Positions 51,301 through 60,495 are shown, counted from the first letter of the stretch. The stretch: DNA of 64,000 nt from Symsagittifera roscoffensis (GCF_963678635.1 NC_087068.1:7159907-7223906); one strand, 5' to 3'. Notes: a model not told the origin generated them from the sequence alone. Translations and numbers: made by a program.

Positions 51301-54300
51301 CTTCAATTTTAAGAATGCTGTCGCCATGTTTTTTTTACTGCAAAATTTCAATGGCAATTCTGATACGTATTTCAGATTGGTCCAATAATTGTGCGAGAAA
51401 AAGCTATGAACTGCCCTCATTAGAATCACGAGCGTCAACTTGTTTCAATTACAGCATGCATTTATCAATCCTACGCTATATAAATTTTTTTTTTCTTGCA
51501 TCTACTTAATGATCAATTCGTTCAAACTTCTAGCAGTTATTTCAAAAAAATGTTGAGAAATTTTGAGGAAAAATGATCGCCAAAATTATCAGACGATGAA
51601 AGTAGGATATTTTTAGAAGGAAATTCCTAGGTACATAAAACTGAATCAATCAAAGTGCTGCTAGATTCTGTTTTATCTTCTTGAGTTGCATATCATACAG
51701 TTTTTCTTAATTTTTTTTCTATCATTTTGTTATCATTTTTTGTGCGACTTGTAAAATTTAACAGTAAGCTTAGGTTGAATCACCAATTGCTATCTTTTTA
51801 AAATCAAGTTCTTGCGATAGACCATCCGAATAGAATTTTAGACCTAGAAATTTTAAATTAGCAATTTTGGTGGAATATATACACAGGTTACTACACGTTT
51901 CTGATTAATTAGATCATATATGGGTATTAAAAAGTTTCTTGAAAAAGTCTGCATGATTTTAGTGAACAACCTGATTTCTGCCCTACTCTTGATATAAATG
52001 CCTATTTATATGTAAAATATATTTTTTTCAGAGCTGTTTTAAAAACCGAGTTTTTTTTGTTCCGACCATTGAAAATGAGAAGAAATTTGGTATTCGGGTG
52101 AGATTTTGTTTCTGTTTTTTTTTTAAATTCTTGTGTTTTCCAAGCCGAATCAGGTAACGCAAACAATTATACGATTGGGCCAAGTGCGATTAAAAAAACT
52201 CCAGCACTTTCTCTCGCGATTCGAACGACATAAAATCTTTTTCTAAAATTGTCTTAATATGGAGTAAAACAGGTTTATAACTTTTGATTTTTAGCCCAAA
52301 TTTGATCTCACAAATCAAACGAGCGGGCTTAAAATAGCTTAATTATACTTAATTAAAGCGTACAAAAGTAGTTACTTGAACAACTATCGATTTTGGAGCT
52401 TTCAGTGCCATTTTGCTAATTAAAAATTTCAAAAAGACAAGAAAATATCTGCAAAAAATTGCAATTTTTTAAAATGATTTCTTAATATTTTTTTGTTTTT
52501 CTATTCACTTTTCCATGAAAAAATATTGTCCAATTCGCCTTTTTTACTGAGACTGTCAAATATTTTCAAGTTCTATCTTTGCGTTCAGATTCTTTTATCA
52601 GCAGAAACATTACAAATTTTTTGAATTTTTTTTTGAATTTTTTTAAGACTATGGTCGGACTATGCGGTCCTTCATGCCTAGTAACCGGATTTCCTTGTTG
52701 CAATCGACTTTGCTGCGATTGATCACAAAATTACAGGGCACGGATATGATAAATTGCATTAAAAATGTTTTCAATTTGTTTGCTACTTGTCTCTGTTAAC
52801 CATTTCTTTGTAAAACATCTCATTCTCATAAAAAAATTTTTAGAGTTTTTTTCTCTTAATAGGCTTTTTTATTTGTGTTTATTTAGAATGAAAAAAATTA
52901 GGCCAATATCTGATTCTGAGGGTAACCAAGCGATACCAAAACGCATGTTGTTTTGGGATAACTTGTGAGAATGAAATGATAACGAGTGTGAAGGTACGAT
53001 TCCAAACGTTCTAGTATAGAAACACTGAAAACCATTAATCCTTTGTTGATTTATATTTGACAGTCGCTTGGCAAAAATTGAATAAACACTGGTTTCTTAC
53101 CATTTTATCAACCACTTAACTTGGCAACTGATAAATGTACATTGTTCAAATTTTTTTATATGATTTTCTAATTCAGTCAAAAGGTTTTGCTTTGATCGAA
53201 ATGGAAAATTTGGTTATGGAGGAGTTGTTTAAAAATAGTCGGTCATAACCAATTTCAAAAAGTGATCATGTAATCGAAAGATTCTGGAAAACAGACTTAC
53301 TCATTTGAAATAAAAAAACTCAAGGCTCTTGAAGGAGGAGAAACTTCTTACAGGAGTATAGCGCTAAAGGAGGGAAAATCTTACAAATAATTAGACCCCT
53401 AGACAACAACGTAGCGCATGCTTTTAAATTCAGTTTCTACTTCTGTGAGAATTTAGCGGATTTTTTCAGAGCAATACATTCTGCCAATTTTCAAAAATGC
53501 TACTACCTTGGCATACGGAGCAATTTGCTCAGCCATAGAGGTAAAGGTTTACCACTAAACCATCGGTTGAGATAACAAATTTTTCAAAAAAAAATTTATT
53601 TCAAAAAGCGAACTAATTGGTCAGTGTCTTGATGAAAAGCAACTGAATAACTTCTCACAAGAGATTCAAACTCCCGTGTTTCACCTGCCAGGCGGCTGAT
53701 AATCCTCTCCATTAACTGCGTGGCTTTTAAAGTCTGTCACAAGATCCAATTAAAGTTAAAAAATTTCATAAAAATGCTGTAGAATTATGTCGCCACAAGT
53801 CTCGGTTTCGCCACGATGGAGTCTCGGCATAATTTAATCACGTATTATCTCATTCTAGATTCAACTTAGAATTCAGAACACTGAATCTGTTGAGCTGACG
53901 TTATTTGACCATTTGAAGCAAACTTAATCTTTTCAGGAAGCTGCCATATTTGATTTATTTCCTGATGCAGCACATTTTATGAACTTTGTTTAGTTTGAAA
54001 CAATATGCTTAGAATTGTTCAGAAACCAGCAACAATCAGCCGGAAATTTTTCAATTGAGCAGGGATTCTTTCCCATAACTACCAAAAAACGGCCTTCATG
54101 AAAATTAACGTAACAATTAATTTGAAAATTCCATGCATTTTTTGAAAAAGTTTTGAAAATACCAGTGCAGTTTTATTTTAAGTTTTTTAGGAAGCAATGT
54201 AAGTGCATTTATGAAGCACAGAGGAGTAAGTTTATTTTGAGAAAAAAAATTAACGCTCTCGTTTGAACGACATGTTCTTACGATTTTTTTTTCAGAGTCA

Positions 54301-54387
54301 ATAATACACAATGAACTCACTAACCAAATTGTTGATAGCATCACTCACTATTTTTAAACACCATTTTAAGTTATCGTCGACAGCCAC
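15284..54387 (-). CDS. Coiled-coil protein gene, nine 3' coding exons
   Basis: Span of a minus-strand gene assembled from exons at 54325-54387, 53659-53733, 49679-49810, 46986-47102, 44228-44377, 41565-41681, 16274-16393, 15746-15882 and 15284-15386. The pieces total 1014 nt and join without a frame break into 337 residues plus TGA. All junctions are phase 0 except the last (phase 2). Every exon is richer in GC than its flanks and is bounded by AG and GT. The product is charged and heptad-rich over the middle exons, then has a Ser/Gly/Thr-rich tail, suggesting a cytoplasmic structural or scaffold protein; I do not recognise the family. Introns are long and hold the minisatellite arrays. The start codon and promoter were not found, so further 5' exons are expected. 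Additional or alternative exons within the introns cannot be excluded. Confidence 0.72.
15746..15882 (-). CDS. Coiled-coil gene exon, Ser/Gly/Thr-rich linker
   Basis: The strong acceptor ttttgtttctaacag and donor GCCGG/gtgaga bound 137 nt. The frame begins NNGESDRTETSRGGEGKMSS and is rich in Ser, Gly, Thr and Arg, a likely disordered linker. It ends with two bases of a Gly codon, completed by the first base of the final exon. The plus-strand frame over the same DNA (from about 15725) is its shadow. Confidence 0.65.
16274..16393 (-). CDS. Coiled-coil gene exon beyond the satellite intron (40 codons)
   Basis: The acceptor tactttcag and donor CAGCAGAAG/gtacgc bound a phase-0 exon. It encodes RDEKVKLADLL, a short Gly/Ser/Ala stretch, and then a clear heptad helix QMELEEQIELLTERLQQQK. 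Its matching phase and composition link it to the exons on the far side of the array. Only a transcript would prove the link. Confidence 0.7.
16394..17024 (-). other. Intron sequence between exon and satellite array
   Basis: AT-rich intron flank. A minus-strand frame at 16591-16839 has a possible internal exon shape, but its acceptor and composition are poor, so I do not call it. Confidence 0.4.
23587..26143 (+). repeat. Higher-order repeat block inside the satellite
   Basis: The variant junction ccctgacacaatttgccctc recurs just before 23587, 24481, 25008 and 25918, at spacings of 894, 527 and 910 bp. Runs of identical unit variants follow each copy, including the paired gcatgtttc units and the gtctagccactc unit. 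The ~0.9 kb spacing, with one shortened copy, indicates block amplification rather than single-unit slippage. Confidence 0.75.
27880..36195 (+). repeat. 2.0-2.3 kb higher-order repeats inside the satellite
   Basis: Identical long variant strings start near 28379 and 30723 (2,344 bp apart), and near 31558, 33600 and 35928 (2,042 and 2,328 bp apart). The doubled ttttgcaactcacacg marker recurs about eleven times in the whole array, among them near 27890, 29490, 29840, 30230, 32108 and 34231. These copies look nearly identical, which implies recent amplification. Confidence 0.75.
39891..41353. mobile_element. 1.46 kb inverted-repeat element with hairpin tip
   Basis: The left end reads aagactgctcgtatcagggc and continues into gaagccctga. 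The right end is an imperfect inverted copy ending cgaacagtctt, with about 44 bp of terminal inverted similarity that includes the ctcccactgcc/ggcagtcagac blocks. No transposase frame is present, so it is non-autonomous. Internally it has the cgctaatag/gcgcgaattat blocks shared with the ~540 bp units, and, near 41050-41150, two tandem ~60 bp pieces ending ggaacaa. Confidence 0.6.
39904..39920. other. Perfect hairpin tcagggc-gaa-gccctga
   Basis: A 7 bp stem with a GAA triloop; the core GCGAAGC is a known exceptionally stable DNA mini-hairpin. It lies 13 nt inside the element end. Equivalent hairpins occur at 44821-44835, 45361-45375 (cagggcgaaaccctg) and, inverted, 55014-55030. Confidence 0.8.
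41565..41681 (-). CDS. Coiled-coil gene, duplicated 117 nt exon, downstream copy
   Basis: This is the second copy of the 117 nt exon, with Tyr for His at residue 14 and Phe for Leu at residue 29 of the exon. Acceptor and both possible donors are identical to those of the upstream copy, and the frame is intact. It is the last exon before the 25.2 kb intron that carries the main satellite array. Confidence 0.7.
42386..43359 (-). other. Intron sequence, no supported feature
   Basis: The part of the coiled-coil gene intron unique to this side of the duplication. No exon or repeat was recognised. The minus-strand frame 42733-42918 lacks splice support. Confidence 0.4.
43360..43939 (+). repeat. 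Second satellite array, same 16 bp unit
   Basis: About 36 head-to-tail units of the same 16-mer in the same orientation as the main array, with local variants gtgcctc, gttcccccca and a cctcatcacacg insertion. It lies in the intron between exons 44228-44377 and 41565-41681. It starts abruptly after an AT-rich stretch and decays at its right edge into ctcaaattttggc. Confidence 0.95.
44003..44167 (-). repeat. Inverted satellite units with a different spacer
   Basis: Here the unit appears as gaggggcgaaatgtgt, the reverse orientation, and alternates with a spacer of the form gccactagatttaag. About seven unit copies are present. The 60 bp between the two orientations (43940-44002) is not satellite. 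The block ends about 60 bp before the exon at 44228. Confidence 0.85.
44228..44377 (-). CDS. Coiled-coil gene exon (50 codons)
   Basis: An Arg/Glu/Leu-rich helix: RVDELVRLRGLVERGSRDIE and onward to NKHLKAKLRAM. The acceptor region ends ttagagag, so three closely spaced AGs are available. The third gives this 150 nt phase-0 exon. The first would give 154 nt, which joins in frame only to the 113 nt form of the previous exon. The donor ATG/gttatc is weak. An inverted satellite block ends only about 60 bp further into the intron. Confidence 0.65.
44807..45346. mobile_element. 540 bp unit of the hairpin-tipped repeat
   Basis: Begins aagactgctcgtaccagggc and ends cgaaagtcggaacaac, immediately followed by the start of the next copy at 45347. 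The same ~545 bp length and the same two ends are found as a solitary copy at 54499-55043, so this is probably a discrete short element rather than only a local duplication. Confidence 0.55.
45347..46774. mobile_element. 1.43 kb inverted-repeat element, second copy
   Basis: Same structure as 39891-41353: left end aagactgctcgtatcagggc, right end cgaacagtctt. The hairpin loop has changed to cgaaa with the stem cagggc/ccctg retained. There is no open frame of note. Confidence 0.6.
46986..47102 (-). CDS. Coiled-coil gene, duplicated 117 nt exon, upstream copy
   Basis: The exon reads TDLKLSEMERVVGQLHQKDT and continues VINTLKTQLTNSWDNNSQS, with hydrophobics at heptad positions. The acceptor is tttgttaag. 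Two overlapping donors exist: TCA/GTAAAG gives the 117 nt phase-0 exon used here, and ACA/GTCAGT gives 113 nt. It differs from the copy at 41565-41681 by three bases, two of which change residues. It lies inside the duplicated segment 44691-47804. Confidence 0.7.
48051..48275. repeat. ~32 bp minisatellite, about seven units
   Basis: The unit is close to tcagatctgaaatagccaag followed by an A-rich run ending gaaatt. The palindrome cagatctg recurs in each unit, and further cagatctgaaat copies in both orientations follow to about 48345. The rest of 47805-48829 is AT-rich intron with no other feature. Confidence 0.8.
48830..49313 (-). mobile_element. Decayed copy of the hairpin-tipped repeat, inverted
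   Basis: Runs from ctgactttcgaaaaaatg through gtgctcggggtg and a tgggggtttaaag/aattaacgcgcgata block to gatacgagcagtctt. It has the same order and length (about 480 bp) as the solitary copy at 54499-55043, but the hairpin stem is lost. Confidence 0.6.
49679..49810 (-). CDS. Coiled-coil gene exon (44 codons)
   Basis: The acceptor gtgtgttttag and donor CACACAG/gtatat are both strong. The exon encodes an E/R/K-rich helix starting ESCSSCEELRGQLKEREEG and ending QLHNKLNTQ, in phase 0 at both ends. High GC and purine bias mark it off sharply from the AT-rich intron. It is the clearest single exon in the gene. Confidence 0.75.
49811..53658 (-). other. Intron DNA with two diverged repeat copies
   Basis: About 50323-50830 and 52059-52740 share landmarks in order: ttgttccg...attcgggtg at the left, a block with cgagcga/cgaacga, and gactggtcggaa/gactatggtcgga with a nearby cagtaacc/agtaacc. 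They are probably diverged copies of one dispersed repeat, whose left end also occurs inverted near 41100 and 46510. No exon was recognised in this interval. Confidence 0.4.
53659..53733 (-). CDS. Coiled-coil gene exon (25 codons)
   Basis: The acceptor is cttgtgacag and the chosen donor gtgaga follows TCTCTT. The frame reads TLKATQLMERIISRLAGETR and five further residues, with a/d-spaced hydrophobics. A second donor, CAG/gtgaaa, lies 26 nt upstream within the exon but would break the frame with the next exon. Reading through instead of splicing reaches a TAA near 53.6 kb, so a short alternative 3' end is possible. Confidence 0.6.
54325..54387 (-). CDS. Coiled-coil gene, most 5' exon seen (21 codons)
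   Basis: A T-rich tract ending gtctgatcag gives the acceptor and gttagtgag the donor. The exon encodes VAVDDNLKWCLKIVSDAINN plus Leu in phase 0. The flanking AT-rich DNA has stops in all frames. A diverged copy of this exon and its acceptor region lies at about 57845-57925. Confidence 0.65.
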
Positions 54388-54498
54388 CTGATCAGACAAA
54401 AAAGGAAAGCCACGCGACTTTTCTTCTGTGAATTCGTGCAAGTTATAAAAATAGCCACATGTTTGTTCATTCTGGTTTCTAATTGGCTGAAAATTATT

Positions 54499-55043
54499 GT
54501 TCCGACTTTCGATACGAAAGTAACGGAATATTTGTGCTCGGGGTGGGTTTTTTTTTCTTGAGACAAATTTCGACTTTTTAACTAGCCATTTTTGCCGGAA
54601 TTTTTTAATATCATTTAAAAGGTATTGTTGTCCTGAGCTTAAATTTGAAAAGATATTTTACTTGTGATCATTTTTCGTAAAGTTATGGGGGTTTAAAGAT
54701 TGCCATTTTGACCAATTTGGGACAATTAACGAGCGATATATTTCGCGCTATTAACGCGTAAGCGGAGATTTAATCCGTAATAGAAATCGTTCCAAATTGG
54801 TTGAAAGAAGCTTAGTTGCTATAATTGATTTGTTACGAGGAGTGAAATCTATCCTTTTGTTGTTTATATGGCGTGTGGGAGGATGATTTTTATTAAAAAT
54901 TTCAAATTTTAGAGAAAAAAAACTTTTTTAGGTTATTACTGGTAATAGGTATTTAGGTAATATATTTTTTAGGTTATTACTGCTCCATAAACTTTATAAG
55001 GCAGTCGGAGCATTCAGGGCTTCGCCCTGATACGAGCAGTCTT
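54499..55043 (-). mobile_element. Solitary 545 bp hairpin-tipped element
   Basis: Inverted relative to the other copies. It begins gttccgactttcgatacg and ends with the hairpin (55014-55030) and tacgagcagtctt. The tract ttgttc lies at both edges (about 54498 and 55042) and could be a target-site duplication, but the element itself may begin within it. No coding capacity. Confidence 0.6.
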
Positions 55044-57239
55044 GTTCAATTTGTTTCCAGTAATCAAATGACTTTTTTCTTAATCCTTGCAAATTGGATT
55101 GAAAGGGGAGGAGAGTTGGCAGATTGTAGAGTTTTTTCTCCGATTTTCGAGTTTCATAGTTTGACGGAAGTTTACTTAAGTCATCTGAAAACTACTGATA
55201 TTTTTAGCTGATTTTAATCAGATATTTAGCCTGCAAAAGTTTTTCGCTAAGTTATTGAGGTTTGAAAAAATCAAAATTGGCCAAATTGGCAACTTTTAAA
55301 CCCCAAAACCTTACAACAAGACTGCTCAAAAGGGCAATATCAAAAGTGTGAAATTTTGAGTCTTACGAAAATAAAACGACCAATTAGCTAGCCTCAATTC
55401 AATTTGGAACACATTCGTTGTGCGGGATAACTTGCCACGCAAAAATACTTCGCGTTACGTTCTCAGCATTATGAAAAACTCTTCAAAGCGCCCATAATTG
55501 GCAATTTTCACACCCCCAGAACTTAACAAAAATAATTGGAGGGGAAATATCTTTTTCAAATTAAACTCCGGAAGTCAATATCTTCAAGGGGGTATAAATT
55601 TTTTTTCATTGAAAATCATTATTTCGATCGATAAAAATTGACTCAATAATAAAATCCGCGCCGAGCATAAAATTCCATTTTCTTCGAAAGTTGGAACGAA
55701 AAAAAGATCACAAGTGAAATATCTTTTTAAATTTGAGCTCAAGACAACAATAATATTTGGCTGATATAAAAAAATTTCGTAAAAAATGGCTTGTAGAAAA
55801 TTGTCTGAAGAAAAAAGAACGCCCCGAGCACAAATGTTTTGGGAAAGTCGGAACAACAAAACTTCTCGTATCAGGCAAAGCACTGAATGTGCCGACTGCC
55901 TTTTAAGTCTATGAGTCAGTGTTTGCTTAAAAAATGATCTCAATCTTTAAGCCATCATAAAATTTACTAAAAAAGATCACAGGTGAAATTTGAGTTTAAG
56001 ACAACAATACGTTTCGGCTGGTATAAAAAATCGAAATTTGTCTAGAGAAAAAAACAGCGAGAATAAATATCCGAAAGTCGGAACAAAAACATCACTTTAG
56101 AAACTTTCAAAAAATTGTGAAACAAGTAATCGCCTTTTTTTTATAGGTTGTTTCATGTTTTTCTAAATCTTAATCTCTTTCATAAACGTTAAAGAGCAGT
56201 TGCAGCGTTCTGGGTTGGGTTTCGCATTATTACAAACAATATTATTTTTCGCAATTTGAGTAATAGCAGTTTTTTTCATCTCCACTACACTTTTAGATCA
56301 TGCATCAACTACTTTGATCATGCATCAAGCAGTTTTTGGGAGTGGAATTCTACGTGAAGTGTTTCATGAACAGAACAGCTAATGATTAAATTTGGTCTAT
56401 GACATTTGATTGTGAATTATATTTGAATTAACCTTACAATAGCAACCTAAGTCGATTAAGGGAGGCGAAAGTACGAATTTTTCATCAATAACTTTGAGGA
56501 GAAAATCATATTTTCTCACTGAGAAGATTTAAATTATTGGAACATAAATAGAACGTCGATTCAACTGAATTTGTAGCCTATCAAAAAAAATGTACGAACA
56601 GTTTCAAAATGATTATATTTTGAGCGTTTTGTATCAAATGCATGTTTTAAACAGAATTAAACAGAAATAAGTTGATACATGCCTTGGGAGGGCGTTCTAC
56701 GGTAGGTCACTTAGGGGGGTGCAATTGTACGGTTGATCTTATTATTTTTAATATCTCAAAATTTGCACAAGATTTAAGTTTTCATGAGCTGTAATTTTGA
56801 AAAAAAAAGTTGCATTGGTTGCTTTTCATAAGTTTACTCATACGAATCTAATTTAGTCGATAACCGAACAAAAAGCATTTTATTTCAGAGAAAAAAAGTG
56901 ATGATAAATTTCTAAAAAATTGTTTGGCCACGAGCTCGTCATTTTCGAAAATCATGATTGGATGAAATTTATGGTTTGATATCCTGCTACACACTATACT
57001 ACTGTTCGCTTTCATTTAGCCTCAAATTGTTCTTCTAAGCCTCAGATTGTTTTTCAATGTTTTTCTAAGACTCTAGTTTTGACAAGGAAATAACCTATTG
57101 ATCTGTTCTGTTAACTGCACGTTTTTCACAAACCAATAATTTCAGTCAGCGTTTTTAGTCATTTCTCGTATTTTGCTGCCTTCAAAGTTGTTCAAAATTA
57201 TAGTTTTTTTGTAAAATTTAGACCTTGATCGGCTACCCG
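55044..57239. other. Debris of the same repeat family, otherwise featureless
   Basis: Fragments of the hairpin-tipped family appear near 55312, 55680-55900 and 55970-56080 (gaaagtcggaacaa, cttctcgtatcaggcaaagc, gatcacaggtgaaat). No exon was seen. The 56.1-57.2 kb part shows nothing I can classify. Confidence 0.45.
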
Positions 57240-57600
57240 CAAAGACAAAAATGGTTTCGCATTGATTTAAATTATTTTAAATCGATTTTAAATCGATCCA
57301 AATTGATTAACAATGTACATTTTACGAACTTAAATGGATTTTGAATCAATTTAAATCAATCTTTTTTGAAAATTTTGGATCGGCTTCAGTGTCTTAAAAA
57401 TCGATTGAAATCGACTTGGATGGATTTTCAGACTCTATAAAAACCATCCGAAACTGACTTAAATCCACCACAATCTCACTTAAATCCATTTAAAATTGGT
57501 TTAAGTCGATCTTTCTTGAAAGTTTTCGATCAATTCAAAAAATCTATTTAGATCGATTTGGATGGATTTTTTGACTCATTAAAATCACTTTTTTGCTGAC
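57240..57600. repeat. AT-rich repeat of aaatcgat-type words
   Basis: Many copies of aaatcgat, aaatcaat and aaatggatt are present. A ~155 bp segment with tcttgaaagttttcgatc and cttggatggatttt/tttggatggatttt occurs twice in tandem (about 57360 and 57510). Confidence 0.55.
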
Positions 57601-57844
57601 AGGGCAAAAAAAACATAATCTTTAGAAAAAATAATTGAAATATTTTATTCTTGACTTTTTATCCTAATCTATTTTTGTCAGTGCGGGTAGAGATATAACA
57701 ACACAACCCCCCTTACCCTACCCAAGAAAATCCGCTCATCAGAAGGAAAATCTTGCTCTTGAGTTGTGATCTTATTTTTGTTCGGTGCATGGATTACAAA
57801 AGAAATCATTATAAACTCATTTGTTCTTTGCTGAATATGTTAAT

Positions 57845-57925
57845 CTAAAATATCAATTACATCATTCAAAAACTGTGAACGTTATTTTTAGGTTTTCGTG
57901 GACAGCCGAGTGAACGTATAAAAAA
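57845..57925 (-). pseudogene. Ghost copy of the 63 nt coiled-coil exon
   Basis: The minus strand reads a cgctttccttttttatacg tract, then gctgtccacgaaaacctaaa, in step with the acceptor tract and first codons of the exon at 54325-54387 (gctttccttttttgtctg, then gctgtcgacgataacttaaa). The acceptor AG is lost, and in-frame TGA codons appear downstream. It looks like an old duplication that is no longer an exon. Confidence 0.5.
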
Positions 57926-58380
57926 GGAAAGCGGCGCGACTGTTTTTTAGTGATCTTGTCAAAATTCTAAAAATTGTAGATTTAGGGGATCTAGGTTCGT
58001 TCTCTCGTTCCTAACGACACTGCAAAGTCGTCCCTTGGGCAGTGAATTCAGTGGGGGCGACCGAGATTTACTACTCTCTACAATCCCGAAAGGGTTATTT
58101 TGGTGGTAACTATTCTGTATTGTATTATGTTGCTTGCCCCTCTGTGTAATGCTCTTTGGCTGTCTTGTCTCGTCTACTCGATACAATCGCAAGAATTTCC
58201 AATGATAAATTAATTTAGATGGTTATATGTCCAATTACAGAAGACTCTGAGTGGCCAGGATATAATCTACTAAGCGAGTGAAGAGGAAAGGGTCCGCGAT
58301 TTATCGGCCAATTTGCCTAATTGCAATTAATTGTCAACTAACTCCACTAACACTAACTATTCTCTCTCTCTAGAGAATCT
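57926..58380. other. Unclassified DNA with a small minus-strand frame
   Basis: The minus-strand frame 57959-58192 encodes 77 residues rich in Asn, Gln, Ser and Arg, without a recognisable domain. It could be the end of a mobile-element gene or chance. Confidence 0.25.
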
Positions 58381-58615
58381 CTGATGAGAACTAACTATCT
58401 ATTGGTCTCTTACTCCGAGAACCAATTACTTGACTAACTAGCAATAATTGTTCTCTCTATCTATCGGAGAACCAACTATATTCTCTCTCAGTATCAGTTG
58501 CTCTCTTCTCTGACTGAAAACCAATTACTCTCAATAGTAGCTAACAACTGTTCTCTTCTCTGACTGAGAACCAACTACTCTCAATGGTAGCTCACACTGT
58601 TCTGACTCTTATAGG
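58381..58615. repeat. Degenerate ~50 bp tandem repeat
   Basis: Words ctcttctctgactga and gaaccaactactctc recur with a period near 50 bp. The best pair starts at 58503 and 58553, and looser copies reach back to about 58381. The repeat is CT-rich on the plus strand. Confidence 0.6.
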
Positions 58616-60270
58616 CTCTCCGGTACCCTCCAGTTCCTTATCTCTCTCTACACTTAGTTATAATTAAGTCACGCCATTCCCTATCAGTCCTGACATCCGC
58701 CTAAATCACCCGACCGCACATGTTTTAAGGCTATACCCCTCCCCCTGTCAACTCTGCTACATGCCAACTTCGGTTTCTTTTATCAATCTTTTCACACTTC
58801 TTAGATACCCGGTATGCGGTAGCTGTCACAAGTTGACCAAGCAAACAAATGTCGTACGATTCTAATCAACTAGTTCTTGACCTCTGTGACTTCAGCCCTC
58901 GAGTTCAACTCAACCTCCAAACCATGCTATGTTTGTTTAGTAATCCTCCCAAGGTCTTCATTTCAATTATCACGTTAACGTTCCGTTCTCCCCAGGGTAG
59001 GGGGAGACCCTTTTCATGGGTAGCTGATTCATTCCAAGCATCTAAAATTTCTCTCTGTACTCTATTCCAAGCTCTACCTTCTAGCTATCAGGGGAACATA
59101 GTTCGTCTATTAGGGGTCAAATCAAACCAGAAAGTCACCAATGGGAAGCCAAGTAAAATCCCCGTCCATTCATACTATTTAGGAAACTTAATTCTCAAGC
59201 TATGCCTCTATTACTACCAATTCCTCTGGGACTACTTTTCTTTTACCCTAATTGATATTCTATTAATAGCGCATTCACCAAGCTAAATTGAACCCAATGT
59301 TTACCAAGTCCACTTTAAATTGAATCCTCTACTCCAAGGTTCTCCCAATATACAAGTTTTCCTCCCAATTTTCAAGCAAGGTGACCGATTCTAATTTCCA
59401 GGGGTTGGGCTGGGAAATACGCCACTTTCCGGTGTTAATCTCGGGGTTTTCCATGCAAGTTTGGGGTCAAAACGCCCAAAGGTCAACTTAAGGTCACCCA
59501 GGGGTCAACCGGGGTCAAACGTCCATATTTGGGTTCAAAATCCCATGGGGGTCCTAACTACCAAGTTTCATTCATATCCCATTATTACTTCACAAGTTAT
59601 ACCATTTTTAAGGTCCATTATCACTTTTTCTGGGAAAAGGCTATAAAACCAGAAGGAGTCACCGGAGGGTTTTCATTCGCCAGGGGTCTTTTTTCGGGGT
59701 CCGTATTTTGTGTGCATTGCCGCAATAAAATACCTATGCCACCTTTCATCATTTCGCGTACAATGCCCATTTCCGGTCTAAGGGGGTGTTTTTCCAAGTG
59801 CTAATAGCTTGTGGTCCAACCGCCTGATTTGGTTCAAATTATAATCCAAGATGTATCTTGCCACTACCTATCATCCCTCCAAGTTTCAGCTCCCTGCGAT
59901 CATTGGAATCCGAGAAACGACTTCCGGAAGTTAGGGTTGGGTTTGTTTACTTAGGGCATAAAACCGGAAGTGGGGGTCTGAGGGTTCTGGGTCTCCAAAC
60001 TTAAGCTCCCCTTAACTAGGCCTACAACATACTAGAATTTGAGCCAACACCGCCGCTAGTTTCCGAGTTCTGATAGGGTTATTTACACTTCCGGGGACCG
60101 TTATCACTTGCCCCCCGAGGGTCTGACGGGTCCCGATTTTTGTATGCCCGGGCCAAATCATCTCTAGTATCGCTCCTCTGAATTCCATAACATTAGATTT
60201 CTTAGTTCCGATTTGGGGGGGGGTTTGCCGGTTTTGTCAAATTTTGTTTTCTGGCATAGGAGGGGCGATA
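58616..60270. other. GC-richer unclassified region upstream of the actin-like gene
   Basis: Base composition differs from both flanks. The plus-strand frame 58849-59286 (145 residues) has no recognisable domain, and I do not call it a gene. The region may be a decayed mobile element or a regulatory region; it contains the motif cluster listed separately. Confidence 0.35.
59464..59532 (+). promoter_or_regulatory. Five nuclear-receptor half-sites and a CArG box
   Basis: RGGTCA half-sites lie at 59464, 59480, 59491, 59502 and 59512, all in one orientation. Spacings of 5, 5 and 4 nt make two DR5 and one DR4 arrangement, and the second and third half-sites are both exact AGGTCA. A perfect CC(A/T)6GG CArG box follows at 59523-59532. 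CArG boxes bind serum response factor and are typical of actin promoters. The cluster is about 1 kb upstream of the actin-like start codon. Function is inference only. Confidence 0.3.
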
Positions 60271-60456
60271 TCTTCGAAGATTGAACGATTTTGAACATTT
60301 CCCTTTGTTTGCTGTACTACTTAACTTAATGTCGAATCAATCTTACGCTCAGGTTACTATAGAATGTATTACAGTAGAATCACCAATTATACACTCATGT
60401 TCGTTAATTTGTTCACTATCACAGATTGTTCAGTCGTTTATTCATAAAGATTACAA

Positions 60457-60465
60457 TATAAAAAG
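60457..60465 (+). promoter_or_regulatory. TATA-like box upstream of the actin-like gene
   Basis: TATAAAAAG lies 31 nt before the ATG at 60496. That would leave a very short leader, so it may be chance in AT-rich DNA, or the leader may be extremely short. Confidence 0.3.
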
Positions 60466-60495
60466 AAATTATCTTTCGAAAAACAATTTCTCAAA

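Noticed and set aside
58849-59286. 145-residue plus-strand frame
   Set aside because: No recognisable domain, no start context or splice support, and it lies in a composition-anomalous block that may be a decayed element.
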